A program made the translations under genes and the position numbers. The notes beneath the pieces are model-generated. The model did not search any database and had not been told where the DNA came from. It worked only from the letters and a program-made list of their open reading frames with translations. 64,000 nucleotides of DNA from Calonectria ilicicola (taxonomy: Eukaryota > Ascomycota > Sordariomycetes > Hypocreales > Nectriaceae). Below, piece after piece: positions 20,654 through 31,738 of this stretch (the stretch's first letter is position 1; every line of letters begins with the position of its first letter). The stretch lies in the NCBI GenBank assembly GCA_020809705.1, contig CP085831.1:3534001-3598000 (forward strand), in the 5' to 3' direction.

Positions 20654-22325
20654 ATGACAACCACAACCGATACCTCGGTATCGCATCCGGGCATGTCTAT
20701 AGAAGTTGAATCCTCGAAGACATCACCATCGACTGCGCACGCCCCTCAACAATGCAACGTCGATCCAATTCAACCAGTGTCCCGACTGCGCAAAGCCATC
20801 GTTACTTTTCAACTAGCTGGCGTAAACTTTTCTACTAGTGCCACTCATGGTCTTGTATTTGTCGCTCTTCCGAGAATGACAACTGACTTGGCCTTGCCCG
20901 AATCTCTAGCCTTTTGGCCATCATCTGTCCCCGGTTTAGCTACGGCATCGACCCTACTTCTTGCAGGAGCTTTTGCCGATGTATTGGGACCTAAATCGGT
21001 TGAATTGGTGGGATGCGTCACCAGCGGTGCTATTATGCTTGGCTGTGGGTTTGTTCAACGGGGTGAAGAGCTAGTCGGTTTGCGGGCTGTGCAGGGCGTT
21101 GGCCATGCCCTGCACCTGTCCAGTTCTGTAGCTCTCATCACCAAAATTATGCCACCTGGGAAAGGGCGCAACTTTTCCTTCGCTTGTCTTGGGTTGAGCC
21201 TACCTCTTGGTCTATCGTTTGGCCTTGTTATTGGGGGTATTTTGGTTGATACCGTCGGCTGGCAAACTGGATGGTACCTCTACGGGTGTATTAACTTGCT
21301 ACTCTTTGGTGTTGGCTTCTGGGCATTACCCGAGTCTCCACCGCTTGGAGATTTGAGGACTGTCGTGCACAAGATGAGGACAACGGCCGATTGGTTTGGC
21401 GCTTTGTTGGCTTCAACTTTTATGACCCTCGTATCATATGTCTTGGCGTAGGTTAGAGGCATGCGAGTTATCACAAACGCTAACAAGCCTTCTAGGATTA
21501 TTAGTGCTGATGTTCATCGCATCAAAGAACCGGCTACCATTGTGCTTCTTTGTATTGGCGTTTTAGCTCTGCCTCTATTTATTGGTTGGATGCACCGCCA
21601 AGTACAAACAGGGAAGCCAGCTCTAATACCTAATTCATTTTGGAAAAATTCATCATTCTCTAGCATTTGCGCCACAATCGCCATGTCTTTTGCAGCACTC
21701 AACTCTCTGGAGCTTTTCACAAGTCTTTAGTAAGTGAATGGTGAAAATTCTTTAATTGCAGCTGAAAATTTATGTGACCAGCTTTCAAGAAATACAAAAT
21801 CTCTCGGCACTTCAAGCCGCTATTCGGATTTTACCAAGTGTGGTGGTTGGAGTAGCGCTCAATTTCACTACTGGCCTAATGGTGCACAAGATTCCCGCAA
21901 TCTGGCTCACGGTTGTTACCTCTCTTCTGACAGCAGGTTCTCCTCTTCTCATGGCTCTCATCGAACCGCAGTGGACCTACTGGGCTGGGGCCTTCTTTGC
22001 ACAAGTCTTGATGCCCTTCGCTGTGGATGTTCTCTTCACAGTCGGTCTCATTATTGTGACAAGCACGTTCCCGGAAAATAAGCAATCTGTCGCTGGCGCT
22101 GTATTTAATACTGCAGCACAATTTGGAAATTCCTTTGGTGTAGCCATCATGCAAGTTGTCTCCACTGTCGTTGTCAAGAACGAGGAGGAAAACAATAGAT
22201 CTAGCGCGCTTCTCCAGGGCTATAGAGCAGGGTTTTGGATTATGTTTGGGTTCATGATATGTTGTGCCATTATTGGAGTTCTTGGACTTCGAAGAACGGG
22301 GAAAATAGGCTTAAAGCAAGATTGA
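20654..22325 (+). CDS. MFS transporter, DHA2-like drug/proton antiporter
   Basis: Three exons: 20654-21447, 21496-21729 and 21782-22325, with introns of 48 and 52 nt; GCTAAC precedes the first acceptor. They give 523 aa. The start ATG has an ACC-ACC-ATG-type context. A ~50-aa hydrophilic N-terminus precedes about 14 hydrophobic segments. Visible family features include ATASTLLLAGAFADVLGPKS (motif A region), GLRAVQGVGHAL (motif B-like, R in helix 4), SFGLVIGGILVD (motif C-like) and the second-half LELFTSLYFQEIQ typical of 14-TM DHA2 exporters. Substrate is unknown. It lies 469 bp upstream of an acyl-CoA-synthetase-like gene on the same strand, as in small metabolite clusters, but co-function is only a guess. 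Confidence 0.87.
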
Positions 22326-22794
22326 TGAGTGGGACTTTTGGTTTTGGAATATAACTGTAGGTCTTGGTCGCGGCTTTGAGATCGCTTAGCGCTTACTAGG
22401 TTATTCTGAGACATTTTGCCCAAAAATACAATCTCCGATATATTTAGACATTTTTTTAAGACCTCATGTTATTAAATGGTAATTGGCATCAATGTGTAGT
22501 TTTCGGCTTTGAAAAAGGCCGTCTTTAATAAGAAAGTATCTGCCCAAGGCACCGGAATTATATTATCCTGAGTATTGGGGATTCTAATGTGATCATCACG
22601 CACTATTGCATTGGGCCACTCTCGTCAAGCCATGTGTCAGATTTGTCATCCGAAAACCCGCTGTTATTTTGTTCCGAAGCCACATACCTCATGAGGGGTT
22701 ATCCCGCTTCAAATGTCGTCAATCTATCCTTCATCATTACAGTCACACGATCCAATCTGTTGTTATCTGTGCTCACTATCGGAGAAGAGCGGCC
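22326..22794. other. Intergenic spacer
   Basis: 469 bp between the MFS stop and the acyl-CoA synthetase start. In-frame sequence upstream of 22795 is open but has no coding character and is treated as leader. No repeat is seen. Confidence 0.45.
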
Positions 22795-24638
22795 ATGGCT
22801 CAACCTTCAAGCATAACCTTCCCGAATGATCATATGCTGGTCAAGCTGCTTGCAGCATCCAAGTCGACAGATCAACAGATTATCCATGATGCGCACGGTT
22901 TCGACAAAACATACGCAAACTTGCTGGCAGACATTGTTAAGACCCGAGATACGCTGAAAGCATCCTTTCCCTCATCTTCATTGAATGCTCAAGGTTTGTT
23001 AAACGAAGACCATCTTTACATCACTGTCTTGACCAGCAGTGGCTATGAATTTACTGTCGCATTCCTTGCAATTAGAGCCCTTGGTGGCGCCTGCATGCCC
23101 TTCGGTAAGCAGTATCCAAGTTGTATGATGAGACGAAATTACTAAGCCCAGATCAAATAGCTCCTGAGACCCCCCTCGATGAGGTGAAGACATTCATGTC
23201 AGAAGCCAACTCAACACATATTCTCTCCAGTAAATTTCTCAGTGATAGAACAAACGAAATTGCTGAACACATCGGGCGAGCCAGCGGAAAGGCCATTTCA
23301 GTTTTGCCCATCTCGAGTGATGCGCCACTACTAATGAATCTTGAGGTTGAGATTGATCAATCTATCAAAGTGGACCCACGAAGCCCCTCATTTGTTATAT
23401 TCACTTCAGGCACTACAGGCCCTCCCAAGGGAGCGGTTCTTCCAAAATGTTGGATGGATATTCCAAGCAGGCCTGAACCTAACAGCGCTACCATTAGTCA
23501 CCGACCACCTTACTGGATAGGAGGCTCGGCAAGCATCCTCGCACCTCTATTTGCTGGCATTGAAATTTACATGATGAAAGAAACCAACAATGCAAGAAGC
23601 ATTTGGGAACTTTTAAAAACCAAGAAGATTACTCATATGGGGTTCAGCCCTGGGTTGCTTGGTCAGCTCAAGGATATCTACGTCAACGAATTCACGAAGC
23701 TTCAAGACGAAGAAAGACAGAAATATTTGGATGGGTTCAAAAACATCACAAAAATGTCAACTAGTGGGTGGATGCTCTCTCCTCAGCTACAGGAATTCTG
23801 GACCACGCTCAGTGGAAGATCTTTCGAGATTATGTATGGCTCGACCGAGACTGGCCTTGTAGCGACGAAAATTGACGCCCTGAAGCTAAGTAAGATTAAG
23901 GTATGGAGATAATGCTTCTGATATATTATTTATGATAAATACTAACAACTTCAATACAAGCACTCAATCGGTACTCCATGGCCAGGTGTGCAAGTGAAGC
24001 TTTCCAACGGAGACGAAGGCGAAATTCTAGTCAAACATCATATGACATTCCTGCAGTAAGTAGTGTGATTTTATTTGCGTTTCGATGGTTGGATTTCGTT
24101 CTAAAGGAATCCACTTAGTTACCTTGGCAATGAGGAAGCAACTAAAGCGGCTTTCGACGCCGATGGCTTCGTCAAAACCGGAGATTGTGCACATCTGGTT
24201 GAAGGAGAGTACGTCTTTGATGGTCGAGTAACCAACGATTGTAAGATCAGTCATCATGACCCATCAGAACTCCCGGGAAAAGTATCTCTAACGGTATATT
24301 AAGATATTCAAATCGGCAAACATCGAGTTCCCACGATACAGGTAGAAGAGGCATTGGCTGAGCTGCCATATATCTCTGAAGCACATGTAGTAGGAGTTCC
24401 CAGTAGTGAGACTGGAGAATGCTGCGGTGCGCTTGTGCGATTGGGAAAGGATGTTGCGCATGACGAACCTCCGACTTTGGATCGCATCCAGGCCGACCTG
24501 TCCGACTCGCTCCCTAAACATATGCATCCAGGAGTACTCAGGATCATGAAGGAAGGGGAAGAGGTACCGATCACAGTGTCATTGAAACCAATCAAGAGAG
24601 ATATTTTGAAGCAATTCTTTGGGGTTTCAAACAACTAG
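22795..24638 (+). CDS. AMP-dependent acyl-CoA synthetase/ligase-like enzyme
   Basis: Five exons: 22795-23104, 23161-23900, 23961-24055, 24119-24240 and 24304-24638. They give 533 aa, and all phases close exactly. The ATP-binding loop VIFTSGTTGPPKGA, the YGSTETG adenylate motif, DGFVKTGD, and a C-terminal hinge region VFDGRVTNDYIQIGK followed by VEEALAELPYISEAHVVGVP mark the ANL superfamily. The C-terminal lysine region PITVSLKPIKRD also fits. The chemistry is activation of a carboxylate with ATP to an acyl-AMP and usually transfer to CoA. The acid is not identifiable. An upstream in-frame extension exists, but MAQPSS at 22795 gives the best start. No peroxisomal signal is seen (ends VSNN). 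Confidence 0.86.
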
Positions 24639-25241
24639 CTAGCCTAAACTGGGTAACATTTGAGTAAATCGAACTAGATTTCTGCTTGAGATCTGCGACA
24701 TAGGTAGATATTGAGAATTTGGTTGATGAGATTGGAAATTACGGATTTATTCAACACCCGTCGCCGTTACCAAAGTGACATTCATCCTAATTTATCTGAG
24801 TACCGAGGTGCCACACTCGATAATAGGAAGCTAGTAATAGATCGCAGCTACTCTTAGTGTCTGTGAGTTGTCCAAACTCCAAACGTTTACCTTGAATTTC
24901 ATACCATGCTTTCTCGGCTTTTGTATGTAACCGGTTTGCCTCTTATTCATTGCCCTTACACGATAGAAGGCTGAGTGCAGGGTGATTATGCACGTGTTGC
25001 CTCGTGACGCAGGTGTTGCATGGAGGCATTGGGGGGTATCACGTCAGGTTCGCACCGTGCATCCATTTGCGCCTCCACCTTTTGAGCCTCACCAAGGTAC
25101 TCCTGAGCGTCTCTGGGCTCCCTCTTTATATAAATTGAGGGGCCGCACCTAGCTCCAGCCTGCTAGCGTCTCGCTTCCTTCCTAGACCTGCTTGCTCGCG
25201 TCGCTTTGCCCGAAGGCCGGCGACGCTGTCTGCTCACGGTC
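24639..25241. other. Intergenic region with relic promoter
   Basis: 603 bp. TTATATAAA at about 25127-25134 lies about 110 nt before the relic amidase start and is a plausible TATA box. Base composition becomes distinctly GC-rich from about 25000, unlike the genes on its left. Confidence 0.45.
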
Positions 25242-27003
25242 ATGACAATGGCGGCCGTTTGCCGCTACTTCACTGCCTCTCGCCCCATTGCGCTCCTGTT
25301 GGCCATGTGATTCTTCTCCATGAGTTCATTCTTCTCGAGGCCCTTTTCGCACCTTAGTACCGGCGCTGCCGTGCCTCGCCACCACCACACTGGACGACAT
25401 CGCTCATGGGCTCGACCGCAACAGTTTCACATCCGTGGATCTGCTCCGCGCCTATGTGGCCCGCATCCATGAGGTTAACGAAAAGGCCAATGCTGTTCTT
25501 GAGATCAACTCAGACGCCGTTGCAATCGCTGCTGAACTTGACCAGGAGAGACAAAGGGCTTGAGGCGAGAGTAGGCAGGCCCCCATAGCCGAAATCTCCC
25601 TTCGTCCCATAACTTCGGCTACGGGCTCTTGAACGGCGTCCCAGTTGTGATCGAGGACAATATAGTTGCCCTCAATCGCACCGTGGCTTCAGTTGGCTCC
25701 TACGCCCTCGTAGGGTTTAAAATTGCTCGAGAGGGCATTGTCGTCGAGAGTCTTCGGAATGCTGGTGCAATCATACTTGGCAAGGCTAACCTATCCGAAT
25801 GGGCTAATTTCGATCAACAAACGCGACCAACGGTTGGAGCGCAAGAGGAGGTTAGACATATGGCGCCTTTACTGCCTCACAGGCCACAAAGGGTAGCAGC
25901 AGCGGGCCCGCCGTGTCCATGATTCTTGGACTGGCAGCTATTTCCTTGGGCACGGAGGTTAGTACTAGGGCTGTATAGCTGCTGTCAAGCCAACTAGACT
26001 AACTCTTAACAGATCGATGGGAGCATCGTTGGTCCATTCAAAAAGAGTAGCACTGTCGACTTTCGAGCCACCACAGGCCTCGTACCTCGCGACGGTCTTA
26101 TTCCCCTTTCCGACAGGCAGGATACTGTCGGCCCTATGACACGCACCGTCAAGGATTCCGCCTATCTACTCTCCGCAATTGCTGACCCGGCCAAGTTTAA
26201 CAACGCAACTGCCTCGATACCCTTTCAACAAATTTCCGATTATGTCGCCGCTTGCCAGCGGACTGATCTGATAGGTGTCCGTCTGGGTCTTCGGCGCAAT
26301 TTGATCCCCCAATGAGCCTGCTGCCATGTTCGACTCCGAAAAGGCTCTAGATAAATTGACGGCGGCTAGCGCTGTTATTATTGACCATGTTAGATTCCGC
26401 AGCCAGTCTGAGTGGGATTCATGACCCTCATCAGAGCGTAAGCGCGCCCTCGAGGCTGAGTTTAACCTTCCATTGCACGATGGTACAGTGAGCTGACAGT
26501 CAACCCACACCGTCTCTCAACTGCTGATGGCATTATTGAATTCACAAAGTTGAAACCGAGAGAGTTGTATCCCGATCGCAATGTCGAGAGAATGATTTCG
26601 GCCAGGGACTCGCCTGGCATCGATGCACCGGTAACTCGGCAAGCCCTGGCCAAGATGCTCAAACTTAGCGACGACGAGGGTATGCTAGGTGCCCTCTCCG
26701 ATTACAAGTTAGGTGCCCTTGTCTTCCCTAACGACTACGGTCGTCCTTCCACATTCGCCGCCCGGGCAGGAATGCCAGTATGGGCACTGCCGCTGGGATT
26801 CTACCCTGATGGAACTCCAGTTAAGAAAACCAAGGTCGGCGATCAAGTTGAAATTGCGCGAAATGTGCCGTAAGTTGTTTCTCTTTCTTGCCTATAAATA
26901 TCACAGTCTCTGATACGGTAGCAGTTATGGTATTGCCTTCGCAGCGCAGCCATACTCTGAGCGTCGTCTCTTTCAGATAAGGTATGCTTTTGAACAGATT
27001 TAG
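25242..27003 (+). pseudogene. Amidase-signature enzyme, disabled
   Basis: Amidase homology can be followed in pieces over the whole length: LDDIAHGLDRNSFTSVDLLR, LNGVPVVIEDNI, AGAIILGKANLSEWANF, SSSGPAVSM (Ser-rich signature), TEIDGSIVGPF after an apparent intron (about 25959-26011), DTVGPMTRTVKD, MPVWALPLGFYPDGTPV and YSERRLFQIRYAFEQ. The relic starts with a hydrophobic leader (MTMAAVCRYF) but meets TGA at about 25307. Further stops lie at 25561 and near 25630, and there are frame changes before 25629, near 25850 and 26300-26500. The catalytic Lys of the GVPVLIKDN motif is Glu (IEDNI). A working product is therefore very unlikely. Family function is hydrolysis of amides. Confidence 0.85.
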
Positions 27004-27504
27004 GATTTAAATAGCTCAGCCAGATTGCACGCGGAACCCAAAACAGAGCTGGCAGATGTGCTAGATAAGAAGGAGTTCCTGGCAGCATTCTAACCGACAT
27101 TCAGACTCTTCTGTGATAGGCTCCGATAGCTGCACTGTAAAAATGAACCAAGAAAATGGTTGTACTTTTCAATATGAATAATATAATCGCCTCTTAGGTT
27201 CTTTGGTTTCTTTACTTCCCTTTCTTATTTATTCTTTCAGAAGAGAATAAGCGTAATTTTGTGCTTTATTGAATGGAATTGTATTATAGCTTGCTGAAGA
27301 CATACTTCACAGCAGAAGTCATTTTTGTCGATCCTCTAAATTAAGGTACCCAGGCATTGCGCGAGCCTATTTTAACCACAATACAGAGTATGCGTGACCA
27401 TTTTTCCACGTTACTTATTTCAGACGTTCAATGTCCCTATATATTCTTCTCTTTGCCCGGCTGCCCCTCTTCACATTCAGCGAGAACTATCTACTGATCT
27501 TGCG
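27004..27504. other. Intergenic spacer
   Basis: 501 bp, AT-leaning with T-rich tracts near 27220-27240. No gene is recognised. Confidence 0.4.
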
Positions 27505-27855
27505 ATGGTAAAACAAAAACAATCAAATCCTCAGAAGGTTCACACTTGTTTTTCTTCTTTTGAATTCCCTATCATTTCTACTCATTTATCATGCACTTTT
27601 GGCGAGGTTGAATTCATCCTTTATCTACCTTTGTGCAATCCGGAAAAACCGTACTACATTGCTGGGCCGTTGAACGCAGAGGACGAACCGCGACGTACCA
27701 ACGCTGCTTTCGAAACCAAGACGGTTAAATTCCGGGACCTACGTAAGAAGGAAAATATGTTCAAACTTGAGAGAGATAGCTTTGCTTTCATGTCTAAAAT
27801 CCCAGAGGTTTGTGACCCGCTCACAATTACAAGGGTAGCAAATGCAACACTGTAG
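27505..27855 (+). pseudogene. N-terminal fragment of a CmcJ/GA4-desaturase-like protein
   Basis: An open frame (up to 27394 if extended upstream) encodes a stretch resembling the N-terminus of the fungal CmcJ / gibberellin GA4-desaturase-like family: EFILYLP, EKPYYIAGPLN, then ETKTVKFRDLRKKE and FKLERDSFAFM. It stops at 27855 after about 117 codons, whereas family members are roughly 280-380 aa with the catalytic His-rich half later. No continuation was found in the next 500 bp in any frame. A short intron near 27537-27600 is possible. It lies between two broken amidase genes and is most simply a truncated remnant. The family call rests on motif resemblance only. Confidence 0.5.
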
Positions 27856-28437
27856 TTTGAAATTGCTTCCCTGATGCCACCCAATGTAACCCCTCTTGTG
27901 CACAGTGGAAGGGATTCGCCTTGATATTGTGTTGGGCCGCCGGGTTGCGCGGCTTCATGTGAGCCAAGTCGTGATGCCTACAACTACTTAAGTGGTCGCT
28001 TGGTCGATGAGGTCGCCGGGGTGCCAGCCGCTCATATTGACGCCCATGTCAGCGCCAGTATTCGGCTATGATAAGCGCCATGCTACGCCGTTGGCCACCA
28101 AAACACGGGCACCCGTTGTCCGAGCGTGTCGTGCAAAGTGAGGCCAGTGGTCTGATTGGAAGCCGTCTCCGCACGGTGTGACACTTACTCACTGTACAGG
28201 CACTTCATGCCTGGCTGCTGAGGCCATGCAACAACCCGTAACTTGCATCAATAAACCATCATCGTTAGCTTCCAAACCGCCCGTACCTGGCAGCCTGAAG
28301 GACGCAGCGCCAAGACAACTACCCGAGTCGAGTGATTAAACACGGCCCCTAATTTAGTCCGTGACTTCTTTCCAGCCCTTTTGACATCGCCGTCTCCCTC
28401 TTTGCCCCTGCCCCAAGCCGAACCCCACCTTAGCCAA
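27856..28437. other. Intergenic spacer
   Basis: 582 bp, moderately GC-rich, no coding signal or repeat recognised. It would include the relic promoter of the second amidase. Confidence 0.4.
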
Positions 28438-30624
28438 ATGAGTGACCTCAATCTCTTGACAGCCACTGCGGCTGACCTAGCCAAAGCCCTTGAGGCTGGC
28501 GACATGTCGAGCGAAAAGCTGGTTCTCGATTACATTGACCGTATTGAGAAATACAACGACTACCTGCACGCTGTCATCTTAGTGTCACCAAGAAATGTCA
28601 TCCTACCCATCGCTCACTCCCTCGATGAGGAGAGGGCCAAGGGCCATGTTCGCAGCCCACTACACAGCGTGCCCATCATTATCAAGGTAGGCTATCTTCT
28701 TACCCGTAAGCAGCCCTAAACCGAGGTTTTTGTTTAGGATAACACCGCCACGGATCCAGAACTCGGCATGGAAACCACAGCTGGCATATATGCTCTAGTT
28801 GGCTCAAGAGTCCGCAGGCCGGCCCCATTGGCAACGCAGGTACGCTTAATGTGCTCGCCAATACTTTTTAGCAATACTTATCAAAATATTCTCAAGCTCC
28901 AAGACGCCGGCGTCATTATCCTTGCAAAGTCAAACCTGAGCGTAAGATGACAATTCTACATCCCCTTTGCAAAACCATCTAACCTCAAGCCCAAAGGAAC
29001 TCAGCAACTATAGGCGAGTACACAAAGCTCTTTCAACCAATATAGTACGACTTACGGTTTTATAGGGGTTTGCGGATGCCTTGCGGATGATCGGCTGTTG
29101 GTGGACTCACCCAGTCACCCTATGTAGTTGGCGGTAAGAAGTGGAATTATGGTTTCGGTGAACACAGCGTGCGTTCTTATATCTCCAATCTATTGTCCTC
29201 CTTTTCTAATTAGTTCCCATTAGAGTCCAGGAGGTTCATCCTCTGGGTCATGCGTCGCTGTTGCTGCTGGCCTTGCCCCAATGTCTGTCGGGACAGATAC
29301 GAACGGGTCGATTCTAATGCCTGCCACACGAAACGACGTGTTTGCGCTGAAACCAACCATCCATCTGATATCTCAAAAAGGAATCATTCCAATTTGCCCG
29401 GAATTCGACTCTGCTGGCCCTGTTGCCAGATGCGCTGCGGACATTGCTGCCCTTATGGACATCATGGTAGATCCCAGCTCCAACGACAAGAAGCCAGCTG
29501 GCGGTTACTCTAGCAGGGTCACCGGCTCTTTGGAAGGACTTCGCATCGGCGTTCTGGACCCTAAAGATTGGCATTTGCCGTCAGGTGCTGCTGCTCCAGT
29601 CCCAGAGTTCAATAAGCAACAGGTGAGACATGCAACATGAGTATACTAATATCTAGGTGGAACCTTGGGTACTAATGACCAACGATAGGAAGACGAAATA
29701 TTTTCAACGTATGAGAAGCTCTGTGCAGCTGGTGCTACTATCAAGAAAGTTACCATTGCCTCTCTCGATGGGCTCGAGGTTCAGGGGGTTAGTCAAATTG
29801 CCCAAGTCATGAGTGAGATGCCCCGAGTCTAGAGATTTCAAACGGTAATCGCGTTAATACTCCGCAGACTCTGCCTTCAAGCCCGCCCTTGAGTCATACC
29901 TCAAGGATCTCGAGATCAGCAAAGTTAGAACATTGGACTAAGTCATGCAGTTCATGATAGATAATGCCCATCTGGAATTTCCTCAAGGTAAGCGTATCGG
30001 ACTAAAATTCCATATCTCTACTCACTTTTCGATACTCAGAGTCTCCGAATATGGCCCGTCTGGAACCAGCCTCCACATTCCAGCTGTCTGCTGAGGAGCG
30101 ACAGAAATCTGTCGAGTATATAAGAAGATTCGGACGTCATACGGCCATTAGCAAGTGTCTTGAAGACTTTGATCTTTGATGTTGACATTATTCTTGGGCC
30201 AGCAGACAGCGAGATAGACGATTATTATAGCGCTGCTGGTAAGTGTTGTCCCTTTAGAAAAAAGGCCTATACTGAAGAGATCCTGCTCCTTTTTTTTTTT
30301 GCGTCACATATTGTTATTTTACTTCCTCTACTCGAGCTTTGTCCTTTTCAAGTCTCCCATACAACCGAATAATGGCTACCCCTACGAAAAGGAGATCGTT
30401 GCTAATTTGTTATTCAAGGCTACCCGATGGCGTGTCTCCCTGTGTCCTACTTTGACGGAAACCTGCGCCCGTTTGTTATCTGTGCCCTTGCTTCACAATA
30501 CCAAGAAGGCGTGTTGATACAGTTGATGAGTGCTTGGGACGAAGCTCTGAAAAGGAAGAAGAAGGTGCCTACTTGGCTTAATGGACCTCCCAGTACCACT
30601 TCTGATCCGCAACCTTCAAAGTAA
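28438..30624 (+). pseudogene. Second amidase-signature enzyme, disabled
   Basis: The start MSDLNLLTATAADLAKALEA and the end SAWDEALKRKKKVPTWLNG are clear. Between them are SVPIIIKDN (catalytic Lys retained across an intron at about 28687-28738), [38 protein letters not shown] (cis-Ser/Ser signature), MSVGTDTNGSI and GPADSEIDDYYSAAG. Disabling changes are visible. TGA replaces the Trp of the GWSAVGG motif near 29087. TAA interrupts the frame at about 29939 (LD-stop-VMQF). An extra base near 30176 shifts FDLDVDIILGPAD. Several family introns are still recognisable. It is less decayed than the amidase at 25242 and not an obvious recent copy of it. Family role: hydrolysis of amide bonds, sometimes in secondary metabolism. 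Confidence 0.85.
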
Positions 30625-31738
30625 GGAAAGCAATTTCACAATTACAAATTAATGCTCATCATGTCAGCCTATTTAGTTGCTGCACCTTCTTGTGAGCTGA
30701 TACCACCTAGCATGTATATGAGCATTATGGTACAGGGTAGTATTTTCATAGTGGAACAAAGTGATGATTTGGGAGATAAACCAACCACTAAAGGCGGGTA
30801 GAGGTAAATGCAATTGAAGAATACTACAGATCAGACGATTTCTCCAAAGTATGTAGCTACTCTAGGACCGCGTCCGATGTTGACCGCTGTTTGGGATCCA
30901 GATCAAGCATCGTCATCACAACTCGAAATAATAGACTAAACATGGTCCCCTGAGCACAAAACTTTCATGCACTTTAGTCCATCCATAACCACAGAGTTTA
31001 TGTACGGCTGTCCATCTAGATTTAGAGCCTAGAACATCGGCGTCTTGATTATTGAAATTCCCGTGCTGTGCTATCAAATTCATTTTTGGTGTAGGAGAGT
31101 TTAGTAAGCATAGAGGTGTGTCTTCACAGGTTGATCCATTCATATCTAGTGAAAATAATCAGTATATATCATAAAGAACTATACTACTTCAAAATATTAA
31201 ATATTTGATACAAAATTAAGCGAATGTAATTGTGCTATTGGGTAATGAAGCAACTTTTTCTGAATGGGTTAGGATTAAATCACTTTCTCCTCATAATCGC
31301 CATCAGTAAGCCATCTTTCGCATGGGGGTTGCTCATCATGGTTTGATGTCAGGTGTTTATTTTCGTTCGCTCAATAACAATAGGACACATGTTTCAATTT
31401 TCAAAAAGAAGCGTTGCATTAATCCCACTATTTTTGCTTTCATCACCCCGCATGATTCGGTCAATTCCACTCTCTCCACTGGAAGCCCGTTGATTGCCCA
31501 ATATGCCCCCACAAACTTCTTGACCGATGTTGGAGCACATGATTCATCATCGATACCCTTGCTAATTGTCGAATAAAAAGCATGGCCTCATCAATTAGCC
31601 AGCACCATGTCCTCCAACCAATAAACACACCATGGCCTCTATTTGGGGCCTATTCAGCCACCAATCTCCGCGTACTTCAGCTCTGCCAGCGAGAGAAATT
31701 TCCTCTCCTCTTCATCCATCAACTTCACCCTCTCCGAA
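30625..31738. other. Intergenic region
   Basis: 1114 bp. No gene is supported; a frame at 31322-31576 has no features. The F-box frame is open upstream to 31643 but without an ATG. Confidence 0.45.

Noticed and set aside
31643..31738. Longer F-box protein start
   Set aside because: The upstream extension begins at a TTG; the ATG at 31739 is directly followed by the F-box.
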